64,000 bases of DNA from Phenylobacterium sp. (GTDB lineage: Bacteria; Pseudomonadota; Alphaproteobacteria; Caulobacterales; Caulobacteraceae), in assembly GCF_019636135.1 (NCBI RefSeq), contig NZ_JAHBYD010000003.1, positions 62,001-126,000 on the forward strand. The letters are read 5' to 3'. Numbering within the stretch: the stretch's first letter is position 1; each line of letters opens with the position of its first letter. The notes below the pieces were generated by a model, which saw only the letters and a program-made list of their open reading frames with translations, made no database searches and was not told the DNA's origin. This document shows, in pieces, positions 1 through 8,033 of the stretch. The translations under genes and the position numbers were made by a program.

Positions 1-47
1 CCGGCCGGAGCGCTCTGGGGCTGCCGGCCGTCGACGCGGCAGGCACG

Positions 48-263
48 GTGTCCGCGAAGGGCAAGGTCGGCATCCTGATTGATCTGCTCCGGCGGCCGGG
101 AGGCGCAACAGTCGAAGCAATGATGGCGGCGACCGGCTGGCAGGCGCATTCGGTGCGTGGCGCCATCTCCGGGGCGATCAAAAAGGGGAAGGGCCTGACG
201 GTCACCGCAGAGGCGACTGAGGCCGGCCGGGTCTACCGGATCGCAGAAGGAGCCGGCGCGTGA
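48..263 (+). CDS. DUF3489 family protein, probably 5'-truncated by the window edge
   Basis: Small protein matching the DUF3489 fold: a leucine-rich first helix (ILIDLLRRPGGATVEAM), a winged-helix-like turn (ATGWQAHSVRGAISG) and a short basic strand ending YRIAE. The GTG at 48 is a possible start, but the frame stays open to base 3, so the real gene may begin upstream of the window. Its TGA overlaps the GTG of the next gene (GTGA). DUF3489 and DUF2924 genes often precede a large serine recombinase in alphaproteobacterial islands. The biochemical role is unknown; a DNA-binding accessory role is inference. Confidence 0.75.
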   Translation: MSAKGKVGILIDLLRRPGGATVEAMMAATGWQAHSVRGAISGAIKKGKGLTVTAEATEAGRVYRIAEGAGA

Positions 264-691
264 GCGCCGGCGATCTACTCGCGGGGCTGGAGGCCATGGA
301 TGTGCCAGCGCTCCGGCAGACTTGGACCGAGCGGCTGGGCGAGGCGCCGCCCGCGCTCCGGACCAGGGAGCTGCTCAGCCTTGCCTTGGCCTACCGCCTG
401 CAGGCGCGGGTCCATGGCGACATGCGCGGCGCCTCGCGGCGGAAGCTGGCTGAGCTGGGCCGGCGATTTGCGGCCGACCGCAACTATACGCCGACGCCGG
501 GGCCGGTCCTGAAGCCCGGCTGCTCGCTGATCAAGGAGTGGCGGGGCGTTCGCCACGAGGTGCGGGTTCTGGAGGCGGGCTTCAGCTACCAGGGCCAGCG
601 GTTCGGGTCGCTGAGCGAGGTGGCGCAGCACATCACCGACACCAAGTGGAACGGCCACGTCTTCTTCGGCCTGAAGGCGCGCAACCGGTGA
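260..691 (+). CDS. DUF2924 domain-containing protein
   Basis: 143-residue basic protein with the DUF2924 layout. The N-terminal helix has LRQTWTERLGEAPP, followed by RTRELLSLALAYRLQARVHG. The C-terminal half reads LKPGCSLIKEWRGVRHEVRVLEAGFSY and ends SLSEVAQHITDTKWNGHVFFGL, a signature of the family. It starts with GTG inside the previous stop codon, and its own TGA overlaps the GTG of the recombinase, so the three genes look translationally coupled. The family is consistently linked to site-specific recombinases. Its function is not established; it may help the recombinase act on DNA. Confidence 0.85.
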   Translation: MSAGDLLAGLEAMDVPALRQTWTERLGEAPPALRTRELLSLALAYRLQARVHGDMRGASRRKLAELGRRFAADRNYTPTPGPVLKPGCSLIKEWRGVRHEVRVLEAGFSYQGQRFGSLSEVAQHITDTKWNGHVFFGLKARNR

Positions 692-2280
692 GCGGCCGCC
701 TGCGATGCGCGATCTACACGCGCAAATCGACCGAGGAGGGGCTGGAGCAGAACTTCAACAGCCTCCACGCCCAGCGCGAGGCCTGCGAGGCCTACATCCT
801 GTCGCAGACCGGCGAGGGCTGGAGCGCGATCGGGACCGCTTATGACGACGGCGGCTACTCCGGCGGATCGATGGAGCGGCCCGGGCTGAAGCAGCTGATG
901 GCGGATATCGCGCGCGGGCTGGTGGACGTGGTGGTGGTCTACAAGGTGGACCGCCTGACCCGTTCGCTGGCGGACTTCGCGAAGATCGTCGAGCTGTTCG
1001 ATGCGCGGGGCGTGTCGTTCGTGTCGGTGACGCAGGCCTTCAACACCACCTCCAGCATGGGGCGGCTGACGCTGAACGTGCTGCTGTCGTTCGCCCAGTT
1101 CGAGCGCGAGGTCACCGGTGAGCGGATCCGGGACAAGGTGGCCGCCTCCAAGGCCAGGGGGCTGCGCATGGGCGGCCAGCCGCCGCTGGGCTTCGACATC
1201 GTGGACGGCCGGCTAGCGCCCAATCCTTCCGAAGCCGAGCGGGTGCGGACCATATTCAGACGCTATCTGGAGCTAGGGTCGATCAAGGCTCTGGAGCGCG
1301 ATGGCGTGCGGTCAAAGCGGTGGACGAACAAGGCCGGGGTCGAGGTCGGCGGGGGGCTGATGACCAGGGGCCCGCTTCAGTACCTGCTTCGCAACGTCGC
1401 TTACCGGGGTGTGACCCGGCACAAGGACAGGCAGTACCCCGATACCCATCCGGCCATCGTCGAGGAAGAGCTCTGGGTCGCGGTGCAGGCGAAGCTCGAT
1501 GAGGCGCCGGCGTTGCAGCCGAAGAGCGAGCTGCGCGGGGAGGGCGCGCGGCTTGAGCGGAAGGTGTTCGATGACCGCGGCCATCCGATGGTTCCGGTCC
1601 ACACCAACCGGCGCGGGCGGCGCTACCGGTACTATGTGTCCCGCGCCAGGCTGACGGGCGACGGCGAGGCGGGGAGCCTGCCGCGGGTTTCAGCGGGGCT
1701 GCTTGAACAGTTCCTGGCGGAGCGGATCAACCCGATGCTGGCGTCGTCCTGGCGGCCGCCGGCGGAGGCGATCGAGCGCGTCGGTCCGGCCTGCGAGGCG
1801 ATCACGCTCAGCGACGATCAGATCGTGGTGCGGATTTCAGAGGCGGCGCTGACGCCCGAGGCGCTCGACGATCCGGCCGTGGGTCCCGGCGCCGATGGGG
1901 TCTGCATTGTGCGACTGCCGTTTCACATGCGCCGCCGGCGCGGGGAGCTGATCCTGGACGGTGACACGCCCGCCGAAACACCCGGCCGGATGGATCGCGC
2001 TCTGGTGCGGGCGCTGGTTCTGGCCAGGGGCTGGGCGCGGGAACTTGAGCTTGGCGACGTGGCGTCGATCAGGGCGCTCGCGAAGCGGGAAGGGCTCTGC
2101 AACCACTACACCGCCCGTCTGCTGCCGCTGGCCTACCTGGCTCCCGACCTGACGGATACGATCCTCGCAGGACGGCAGCCGCGGAGCGTTTCGCTGGCCG
2201 CGTTGACGGCTCACCCGCTGCCGATGGAGTGGGCCGCGCAGCGGGGTCTCTTCACGACCTTGGGTTCCGCGGCTCGCTGA
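688..2280 (+). CDS. Large serine recombinase (resolvase/invertase superfamily)
   Basis: About 530 residues from the GTG at 688, which overlaps the DUF2924 stop (GTGA). A longer reading from 538 would run through DUF2924 and is rejected. The catalytic N-terminal domain shows CAIYTRKSTEEGLEQN with nucleophile Ser14, then YKVDRLTRSLADF and LLSFAQFEREVTGERIRDK, all hallmarks of serine recombinases. The recombinase domain follows (GGQPPLGFDIVDGRL, then LLRNVAYRG). The usual Cys-rich zinc ribbon is not obvious. It probably integrated and excises the island whose right end lies here. The gene looks intact. Confidence 0.93.
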   Translation: MSGRLRCAIYTRKSTEEGLEQNFNSLHAQREACEAYILSQTGEGWSAIGTAYDDGGYSGGSMERPGLKQLMADIARGLVDVVVVYKVDRLTRSLADFAKIVELFDARGVSFVSVTQAFNTTSSMGRLTLNVLLSFAQFEREVTGERIRDKVAASKARGLRMGGQPPLGFDIVDGRLAPNPSEAERVRTIFRRYLELGSIKALERDGVRSKRWTNKAGVEVGGGLMTRGPLQYLLRNVAYRGVTRHKDRQYPDTHPAIVEEELWVAVQAKLDEAPALQPKSELRGEGARLERKVFDDRGHPMVPVHTNRRGRRYRYYVSRARLTGDGEAGSLPRVSAGLLEQFLAERINPMLASSWRPPAEAIERVGPACEAITLSDDQIVVRISEAALTPEALDDPAVGPGADGVCIVRLPFHMRRRRGELILDGDTPAETPGRMDRALVRALVLARGWARELELGDVASIRALAKREGLCNHYTARLLPLAYLAPDLTDTILAGRQPRSVSLAALTAHPLPMEWAAQRGLFTTLGSAAR

Positions 2281-2310
2281 ATCCGAATCCGCGCCGCCGG
2301 CAGGTGCCGG

Positions 2311-2342
2311 TTTTCCCTGTTATTTTCCCTGTTAGCAGGGAA
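2311..2342. repeat. Tandem 12-mer plus hairpin downstream of the recombinase
   Basis: A 12-mer, ttttccctgtta, is duplicated perfectly in tandem at 2311-2322 and 2323-2334. The second copy forms a hairpin with what follows: ttccctg (2325-2331) pairs with cagggaa (2336-2342) around a 4-nt loop. It lies 30 nt after the recombinase stop and before tRNA-Pro. It is a candidate recombinase binding or attachment site; a terminator role is less likely because no T-run follows. The rest of 2281-2523 contains no convincing gene. Confidence 0.5.
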
Positions 2343-2523
2343 GGGCGTGACCGGAACGTACACTTCCATTTCGGGCCTGGAGAGAAAGCCAGGGAATGGC
2401 CTGAAAAGTGCGGCTTGGGGCCGCCCGGAGAGGCAGGCGTGCAGAGCCGTACCCGCCTAAGGGGCGGACTTCTTGTAGCTATTGGCGGGAAGGGTATCTC
2501 CCCTGGTTAGCGGGGAGAGTAGA

Positions 2524-2600
2524 TGGTCGGAGTGGCAGGATTTGAACCTGCGACCCCTGCGTCCCGAACGCAGTGCTCTACCAGACTGAGCCACACTCCG
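2524..2600 (-). tRNA. tRNA-Pro (anticodon CGG)
   Basis: On the minus strand a 77-nt cloverleaf runs from CGGAGTG to CACTCCG plus a discriminator A and an encoded CCA. The anticodon arm is CTGCG-TTCGGGA-CGCAG, giving anticodon CGG. The T-arm contains GGTTCAAATCC. The D-arm reads GCTCAGTCTGGTAGAGC. It lies at the edge of the recombinase island. No second copy of its 3' end was seen in the window, so tRNA-targeted integration is not shown. Confidence 0.97.
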
Positions 2601-2744
2601 ACTTGGAGGCGCGCTTATAGAGGAGGGTTCGCGGGCTCGCAAGCGGGGGAAAACGTCGCCTGTTCAGGGGCGTTGCATCGGCCGGTCCGGTACGCTATTT
2701 CCCCCGCTCCCCGAGGGCTCCGGCCCTGCGGCGGCCGTTCCTGC

Positions 2745-2818
2745 TGGGGAATGGTGTAATGGTAACACTGCGGTTTTTGGTACCGTCATTCTAGGTTCGA
2801 GTCCTAGTTCCCCAGCCA
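2745..2818 (+). tRNA. tRNA-Gln (anticodon TTG)
   Basis: A 74-nt cloverleaf with acceptor arms TGGGGAA/TTCCCCA, discriminator G and encoded CCA. The anticodon arm GCGGT-TTTTGGT-ACCGT gives anticodon TTG. The T-arm is CTAGGTTCGAGTCCTAG. It is transcribed away from tRNA-Pro. The 140 nt between the two tRNAs holds no recognisable gene. Confidence 0.97.
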
Positions 2819-2930
2819 CGGACGTCCCGGCGCTCTTACGTCCCCTCTCGCGCGTCGCGCGATAAGGCTCGCCCCGGACGCAGCGGGATCGTTGAGCGCA
2901 ACTCAGGGTTTCTGCGACAGCCCGTCACAC

Positions 2931-2945
2931 GTACATCTACCTAAG
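2931..2945 (-). promoter_or_regulatory. FixJ-like box 1, upstream of the receiver/CtrA-paralogue operon
   Basis: On the minus strand this reads CTTAGGTAGATGTAC. It is nearly the same as sites at 4229-4242 and 7405-7418; the common core is TA[G/C]GTA[G/T][A/G][A/T]GTAC. It lies 86 nt before the GTG at 3032. The TA[C/G]GTAG core resembles the published FixJ consensus GTAMGTAG. Assignment to the FixJ-like regulator encoded at 5231-5851 is inference. Confidence 0.5.
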
Positions 2946-2991
2946 GACTCGTCCGGGATTTCCAGCCCCCGAATCACTGTGGTTCTACTCG

Positions 2992-2999
2992 TTAACCAT
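2992..2999 (+). promoter_or_regulatory. CtrA half-site TTAACCAT
   Basis: TTAACCAT matches the CtrA half-site used in Caulobacter promoters and lies 32 nt before the GTG at 3032. The operon it precedes encodes a CtrA paralogue, so autoregulation or control by true CtrA is possible. A single half-site is weak evidence. Confidence 0.35.
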
Positions 3000-3031
3000 A
3001 GTGAACACCGGCTGAAGGACGAGCGGCGGAC

Positions 3032-3403
3032 GTGGGCGGCAAGGTTCTCATCATCGACGACGATCCGGCGCTGCTGCGCCTGATGTCGATGGCGTTCCAG
3101 CAGGCGGGGTTCGGCGTGGTCGCCGCGGACAACGGCCGCAAGGGCATCCGCATGGCGAGCGCCCACAGGCCGGACCTGGTGGTCACCGACATCGTCATGC
3201 CCGACATCGAGGGCATCGGCGCCATCCGCGCCATCAAGCAGGGCGCGCGGCCGCCGAAGGTCATCGCCATCTCGGGCGCCGGCCGGGCGCGCGGCGCCGA
3301 CTACCTCTCCTGGGCCAGGCACCTGGGCGCCGACGAGGTGCTCGCCAAGCCCTTCCGCATGTCGGAGCTCATGAAGATCTCGCAGTCGGTCATCGCCGGC
3401 TGA
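3032..3403 (+). CDS. Single-domain response regulator (receiver only)
   Basis: 123 residues forming one receiver domain: VLIIDDDPALL supplies the acidic pocket, the phospho-acceptor Asp53 lies in VVTDIVMPD, the switch residue is in AISGAG, and the conserved Lys is in LAKPF. It has no output domain, so it should act like a CheY/DivK/CpdR-type shuttle. The GTG at 3032 follows AAGGACGAG by a workable distance. Forty-four nt separate it from the CtrA paralogue, with which it is probably co-transcribed. Its partner is unknown; the neighbouring kinase at 4336 is the obvious candidate. Confidence 0.88.
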   Translation: MGGKVLIIDDDPALLRLMSMAFQQAGFGVVAADNGRKGIRMASAHRPDLVVTDIVMPDIEGIGAIRAIKQGARPPKVIAISGAGRARGADYLSWARHLGADEVLAKPFRMSELMKISQSVIAG

Positions 3404-3447
3404 TCACCCGGACATCCGCCAACGCTCTCATTGCAAGGGGTCACGCA

Positions 3448-4143
<696 letters not shown>

Positions 4144-4165
4144 ACGCCACGCGGATCGGCGCCTC

Positions 4166-4200
4166 AACGGCCGGCTCCCCCGGGAGCCGGCCGTTCTTTT
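4166..4200 (+). terminator. Rho-independent terminator after the CtrA paralogue
   Basis: A perfect 13-bp stem, aacggccggctcc (4166-4178) with ggagccggccgtt (4183-4195), has a CCCG loop and is followed by cttttg. It separates the receiver/CtrA-like operon from the kinase unit and implies the kinase has its own promoter. Confidence 0.9.
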
Positions 4201-4228
4201 GCGTGGATGCGGGGTGCGACGGCCGGTC

Positions 4229-4250
4229 CTAGGTATGTGTACTTAGGTAG
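4229..4250 (+). promoter_or_regulatory. FixJ-like box 2, upstream of the CckA-type kinase
   Basis: ctaggtatgtgtac (4229-4242) matches the core shared with 2931-2945 and 7405-7418. It is followed directly by ttaggtag (4243-4250), a second TAGGTA half-site 14 nt after the first. It ends 85 nt before the GTG chosen for the kinase, and it falls inside the longer reading that would start at 4207. This supports the shorter gene model. Confidence 0.5.
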
Positions 4251-4335
4251 TCGCGCCGGGGTGATTCCCACCCTGGCGTGTGCTCTTGATTCGCTCGGCC
4301 ACGTTCTGGCCAGGCGTGGGGCAGGGGGCGCGGCG

Positions 4336-5094
4336 GTGGCGTTCGACGGCGTGGCAGGCAAGCGGGGCGTCCGGCCGTCGCCGGAGCCCGAAGCCGAGGC
4401 CGCGGCGCGCCAGCGCCAGGCCGCGGTGCTGGCCCACGACTTCAACAACCTGCTGAACGTGATCCTGGCGGCGAACGAGGCCCTGGCGGGCCAGTTGCCC
4501 CAGGGCTCCGACGCCCGCGAACTGGCCCGCATCAGCCTGGAGTCGGCCGAGAAGGGCGGGGAGATGCTGCGCCGGCTGGTGGAGCTGTCGCAGGACGCCC
4601 TGCCGGCCGCCGGGGAGATCGACTGCGCCGAGGCGATCATCGGCGCGGCGCGCCTGGCCAACGTCTCGACCGCCGCCGGCGTCACCTGCGTGGCCATGGC
4701 CATGGCCGAGCCGCTGGCCTGCCGCGCCGACCGTGCGGGCCTGGACTCGGCGCTGCTGAACCTCTGCGTCAACGCGGGCCATGCGCTGCCGGCGGGCGGC
4801 GCGGTGCGTCTCGAGGCGGCGGCGGAGGACCTGGACGGCGAGGCCGCCCGGGCGCTGGGCGTCGCACCCGGCCGCTACGTCGCGCTCTCGGTCGCCGACC
4901 GCGGCGTGGGCATGAGCCCGGCCGTGCTCGCGCGCGCCATGGACGCCTGGTTCACCACCCGCGCGGGCTGCGGGGGCACGGGCCTGGGCCTGGCCGGCGC
5001 GGCGGAGTTCTGCCGCTCGGCCGGCGGTGCGCTGCGCCTGGTGTCGACGGAAGGCCGCGGCACGACCGCGACCCTGGTCCTGCCGCGGGCGTAG
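4336..5094 (+). CDS. Orphan histidine kinase with CckA-type H-box
   Basis: About 252 residues from the GTG at 4336, which follows a purine-rich GGGCAGGGGG; a longer ATG at 4207 would overlap the regulatory box. The protein is only a dimerisation/phospho-acceptor domain (AVLAHDFNNLLNVI, His in the H-box) and an ATPase domain with N-box NLCVNAGHAL, G1 VADRGVGM and G2 GTGLGLAGA. There is no membrane segment and no PAS domain. The AHDFNNLL H-box is the type found in CckA. Next to a CtrA paralogue and a single receiver it suggests a self-contained phosphorelay. What it senses cannot be told. Confidence 0.85.
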   Translation: MAFDGVAGKRGVRPSPEPEAEAAARQRQAAVLAHDFNNLLNVILAANEALAGQLPQGSDARELARISLESAEKGGEMLRRLVELSQDALPAAGEIDCAEAIIGAARLANVSTAAGVTCVAMAMAEPLACRADRAGLDSALLNLCVNAGHALPAGGAVRLEAAAEDLDGEAARALGVAPGRYVALSVADRGVGMSPAVLARAMDAWFTTRAGCGGTGLGLAGAAEFCRSAGGALRLVSTEGRGTTATLVLPRA

Positions 5095-5118
5095 ACGTCC
5101 GCGCTTCCCCCTCTCGGC

Positions 5119-5180
5119 GTCATCCCCGGCTTGTCCGGGAGACCCATCGGGCTGGGCCCCCGGACAAACCGGGCCATGAC
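5119..5180. repeat. Intergenic inverted repeat (gtcatccccggcttgtccggg type)
   Basis: Arms gtcatccccggcttgtccgg (from 5119) and its imperfect complement ending ccatgac (5180) enclose about 20 nt. The same design (GTCATncCCGGCnTTGT arms) recurs at 30684-30822, so it belongs to a dispersed hairpin family. It lies between convergent genes and may also act as a bidirectional terminator. Confidence 0.65.
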
Positions 5181-5230
5181 GAAGGAGGGGAAACGGATCG
5201 GGCTCGGCGCGGCTGCGGGTGCGCTTCGGC

Positions 5231-5851
5231 TCACGCCGCGCCGGCCGTGAGGGTCGAGCGGATGAGGTCGGACAGGCTGTCGGCGCGCATCTTGGACATG
5301 ACGTTGGCGCGATAGATCTCGACCGTGCGCGGGCTGATCTCCAGCCGCGCGGCGATGACCTTGTTGCTGGCGCCCTCGACGATGAGGTCCAGCACCTGCC
5401 GCTCGCGGGCCGTGAGGCTTTCGAGGCGGCGCAGCACCCGGGTCCTGGCGGCGCCCGCGTCCACCGCGGCGTCGTTCTCCTCCATGCAGGCGCGGACGGC
5501 GCGCAGGATGAGCTCGCTGTCGAAGGGCTTCTCGATGAAGTCGGTGGCGCCGGCCTTCATGGCGTCGACGGCCCGGCCGACGTCCGCGTGCCCGGTGATC
5601 ACTATCACCGGTAGTATGCAGCCCACCCCCTTGAGCGCCCTGATCAGCTCGATCCCGTCCATGCTGGGCATGCGCAGATCGGTGACGATGCAGCCGCGCG
5701 CCTGGGCGTCGAAGGTGGCCAGGAAGTCGTGGGCGGAGGCGAAGGGCCGGGCGATCAGGCCGTCCGACCTGAGCAGCATGACGAGCGAGTCGCGCGCAGC
5801 ATCGTCGTCATCGACGACGAAGACCGTCCGCTCGGTCGCTGACGTCACCAT
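5231..5851 (-). CDS. FixJ/NarL-family response regulator
   Basis: About 206 residues from the ATG at 5851. The receiver has VFVVDDDDAARDS, phospho-acceptor Asp in IVTDLRMPSMDG, VITGHADV and FIEKPFD. The LuxR-type HTH reads LTARERQVLDLIVEGASNKVIA then ISPRTVEIYRANVMSKM, very FixJ-like. The start codon lies 44 nt inside the 3' end of the kinase gene, so the two are translationally coupled and form a cognate pair. The shared TA[C/G]GTA boxes in this cluster are plausible binding sites. A reading from 5893 adds 14 unlikely residues. Confidence 0.92.
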   Translation of the reverse strand: MVTSATERTVFVVDDDDAARDSLVMLLRSDGLIARPFASAHDFLATFDAQARGCIVTDLRMPSMDGIELIRALKGVGCILPVIVITGHADVGRAVDAMKAGATDFIEKPFDSELILRAVRACMEENDAAVDAGAARTRVLRRLESLTARERQVLDLIVEGASNKVIAARLEISPRTVEIYRANVMSKMRADSLSDLIRSTLTAGAA

Positions 5852-7337
5852 CTGCACCTGCCCGCGCCAATACAAAACAGAAAGCGGCGCCACCCAGACG
5901 GCTTGGTCCAGCCCAAATCCGTCCCCTGTGGTTTTCGACTATAGCACTGGAAATCGACAGGCCCAGCCCCATTCCCTCGGGCTTAGTGCTCGCCAGAGGC
6001 TGGAAAAGCCGGTCTGCGACGCCCGGTTCAATGCCCGGACCACTGTCCTCGACAGTCGTGAGAATGCGATCCTGAGAATCCAATTTCGTCGAAATGTGAA
6101 GCTGGCGGACCGGGTACTTGGTCACAGCTTCGATGGCGTTGCGGGCCAAGTTGACGACAAGCTGCTGAATCTGAATGCGATCCGCCATCACCGTGTCATC
6201 GCCCTTGTACAGATCATAGACGACGCGGACGTTCGCATCGCGCGCCATCAGGGCGATGATGAAATCGACCTCGCCGATGATGGCCGAAAGGCTCTCCGGC
6301 TTCTGGAGGGTTCCGCCGCGGGTCGCAAGGTCGCGCATGGTGCGGATGATCTCGCCGGCGCGCACGGCCTGGTCGCCGGCGCGGGCCACCGCGTCGATCA
6401 GGTCGTCGTCGTCGAGCTCCAGCCGGGCGATCAGGTTGCGGGCCGCGCGCAGGTAGTTCGTGACGGCCGACAACGGCTGGTTGAGCTCGTGGGCCAGGAC
6501 CTGGGCCATCTCGCCCATGGAGTTGGCGCTCCAGACCTGGGTGAGCTGGGCGCGCAGTTCCTCCGAGCGTCGCTCGGCCTCGTGGGTCGAGGTCAGGTCG
6601 CGCACCACCACGGTGAGCAGGCGGCCGCTCTCGATGTCCACGTGCCCGACGCGGACCTCCATCGGGAAGGTCCCGCCGTCCTTGCGCAGGCCGGTCAGCT
6701 GGCGGGTCGAACCGCTGACGTCGGCGCCGTCGCCGCCGCCGGTCAGGGCGGCGTCCTCGCCGGGGGGCATCAGGCGGCTGAAGTTCTGGCCCACCAGCTC
6801 GGCGGCGTTCCAGCCGAAGATCCGCTCGGCGGCGTGGCTGGCGCTCTGGATCACGCCGCGGTCGTCGATGACGGCCAGCGCGTCGGCGACGATCTCGAGG
6901 CTGGCCTGCAGCAGCGCCTCACGCTCGGCCTGGTCGGCGATCAGTTCGGCCGCGGCGCGGCGCTGGGCGAAGATGCGGCCGACGCCGGCCGCTGCGCCGG
7001 CGCCCACGCCCAGGAACAGCAGGCCGCGCAGCACCCGCTCGATCAGCGGGATGTCGGCCAGGCCGTCGATCCAGAAGCCTCCCAGGGTCATCAGGACCGC
7101 GGCGGTCAGCGCGCCCGGCGGGCCGCCCACCCACGCACATGCGAACAGCGCCGGCGCGCCGAGCATGTACACCGAGTGGCCGAGAAACGGTCGCGCGGCA
7201 TAGACCGCGGCCAGCACGACCGCGGACAGCCCCACCGCCAGAACCTGGCCCCGGAAGATCCGGAAGCGCAGGGTCGAATCCGTGGTCGAATTCGTGGCCA
7301 GCCCGGTTGTGTGATTTCCCGTCCACAACCTTGCCAT
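5808..7337 (-). CDS. FixL-like PAS histidine kinase with membrane N-terminus
   Basis: 509 residues. Residues 30-120 form several hydrophobic segments of DUF4118 type (VLAVGLSAVVLAAVYAARPF onward). A PAS domain follows (IVADALAVIDDRGVIQSASHAAERIFGW to LLTVVVRDLT), then a FixL-type kinase core: H-box AHELNQPLSAVTNY, N-box NLARNAIEAV, G1 EDSGPGI, G2 GMGLGLSIS. The PAS segment keeps LRKDGGTFPMEVRVG but has no histidine where FixL carries its haem ligand (STRQLTG replaces the His-containing stretch). Haem-based oxygen sensing is therefore unlikely. The signal may be read by the membrane part. Confidence 0.9.
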   Translation of the reverse strand: MARLWTGNHTTGLATNSTTDSTLRFRIFRGQVLAVGLSAVVLAAVYAARPFLGHSVYMLGAPALFACAWVGGPPGALTAAVLMTLGGFWIDGLADIPLIERVLRGLLFLGVGAGAAAGVGRIFAQRRAAAELIADQAEREALLQASLEIVADALAVIDDRGVIQSASHAAERIFGWNAAELVGQNFSRLMPPGEDAALTGGGDGADVSGSTRQLTGLRKDGGTFPMEVRVGHVDIESGRLLTVVVRDLTSTHEAERRSEELRAQLTQVWSANSMGEMAQVLAHELNQPLSAVTNYLRAARNLIARLELDDDDLIDAVARAGDQAVRAGEIIRTMRDLATRGGTLQKPESLSAIIGEVDFIIALMARDANVRVVYDLYKGDDTVMADRIQIQQLVVNLARNAIEAVTKYPVRQLHISTKLDSQDRILTTVEDSGPGIEPGVADRLFQPLASTKPEGMGLGLSISSAIVENHRGRIWAGPSRLGGAAFCFVLARAGADGDVSDRADGLRRR

Positions 7338-7404
7338 GTATTCTACATTCCGCGTCGGTCCCCGCCGACGCCCTGAGTCTGCGGAAAAAATTCCAGCTAA
7401 GCAA

Positions 7405-7418
7405 TTACGTAGAAGTAC
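7405..7418 (+). promoter_or_regulatory. FixJ-like box 3, upstream of the FixL-like kinase
   Basis: ttacgtagaagtac lies 68 nt upstream of the kinase start (7337, minus strand) and matches the cores at 2931-2945 and 4229-4242. TTACGTAG fits the FixJ half-site best of the three. It would allow autoregulation of the kinase/regulator operon. Confidence 0.5.
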
Positions 7419-7487
7419 ATATGGGCAAGCGTGCGCCCTTTCAGGCGTATGTTTTGCCTCTGCTTTCGCCTGTCGGGCGAAGACTTG

Positions 7488-8033
7488 TCAGCGACCTGAC
7501 AGACGGACGCCCGGGCCTGCGGGAGACGTGAGGTCCCCGCCGCCGAGCGCCTTCTGCATCCAGACGATGTCGACCCAGCGCCCGTGCTTGAAGCCGAACG
7601 CGCGGCCGACGCCCTGGTGCGTGAAGCCGAGCGCGGCGTGCAGGCCGATCGATGCGGCGTTTCCGCTGTCGCCGATCACGGCCACGAGCTGGCGCACGCC
7701 GAGACCTTCGCAGGCCTCGATCACCGCGCCCAGCACCGCGCGGCCCACGCCTTTGCCGATGGCGTCGGGGGCGATGTAGACGCTGTCCTCCAGCGTGTAG
7801 CGGTAGGCCGGGCGCTGCCGGAACGGGCCGGCGTAGGCGTAGCCCAGGACGACGCCGTCGTCCTCGGCCACGAGGTAGGGCAGGCCGAGGCCGGCGATGT
7901 CCGCCAGGCGGCGCGCCATCTCGGCCGGCGGAGGCGGCTCCTCCTCGAAGGTGCCGAGGCCGTGCCGCACGTGATGGCCGTAGATGGCCGCCAGCGCCCC
8001 GGCGTCGTCGGGTGTCGCCGCCCGGATGATCAT
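7488..8033 (-). CDS. GNAT N-acetyltransferase, phosphinothricin acetyltransferase-like
   Basis: 181 residues from the ATG at 8033, which overlaps the TGA of the peptidase gene by 4 nt (ATGA); a longer reading to 8357 is a shadow of the peptidase. The GNAT fold is clear: IRAATPDDAGALAAIYGHHVRHGLGTFEEEPP at the start, LGYAYAGPFRQRPAYRYTLEDSVYI, acetyl-CoA loop GKGVGRAVLGAVI, and GNAASIGLHAALGFTHQGVGRAFGFKHGRWVDIV. This layout is typical of the PAT/Bar and related amino-acid acetyltransferases. The true substrate may be methionine sulfone or another small amine. Confidence 0.88.
   Translation of the reverse strand: MIIRAATPDDAGALAAIYGHHVRHGLGTFEEEPPPPAEMARRLADIAGLGLPYLVAEDDGVVLGYAYAGPFRQRPAYRYTLEDSVYIAPDAIGKGVGRAVLGAVIEACEGLGVRQLVAVIGDSGNAASIGLHAALGFTHQGVGRAFGFKHGRWVDIVWMQKALGGGDLTSPAGPGVRLSGR

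Noticed and set aside
538..687. N-terminal extension of the serine recombinase
   Set aside because: It overlaps DUF2924 almost entirely; the GTG at 688 overlaps the DUF2924 stop and begins just before the catalytic domain.
2524..2600. tRNA-Pro as duplicated attachment site of the island
   Set aside because: No second copy of the tRNA 3' end was found within the window; the other island end is outside it.
2892..3083. 63-residue frame before the receiver gene
   Set aside because: No ribosome site, contains the regulatory sites and overlaps the real GTG start.
4207..4335. N-terminal extension of the CckA-type kinase from ATG 4207
   Set aside because: It would cover the shared regulatory box at 4229-4250 and adds no conserved sequence.
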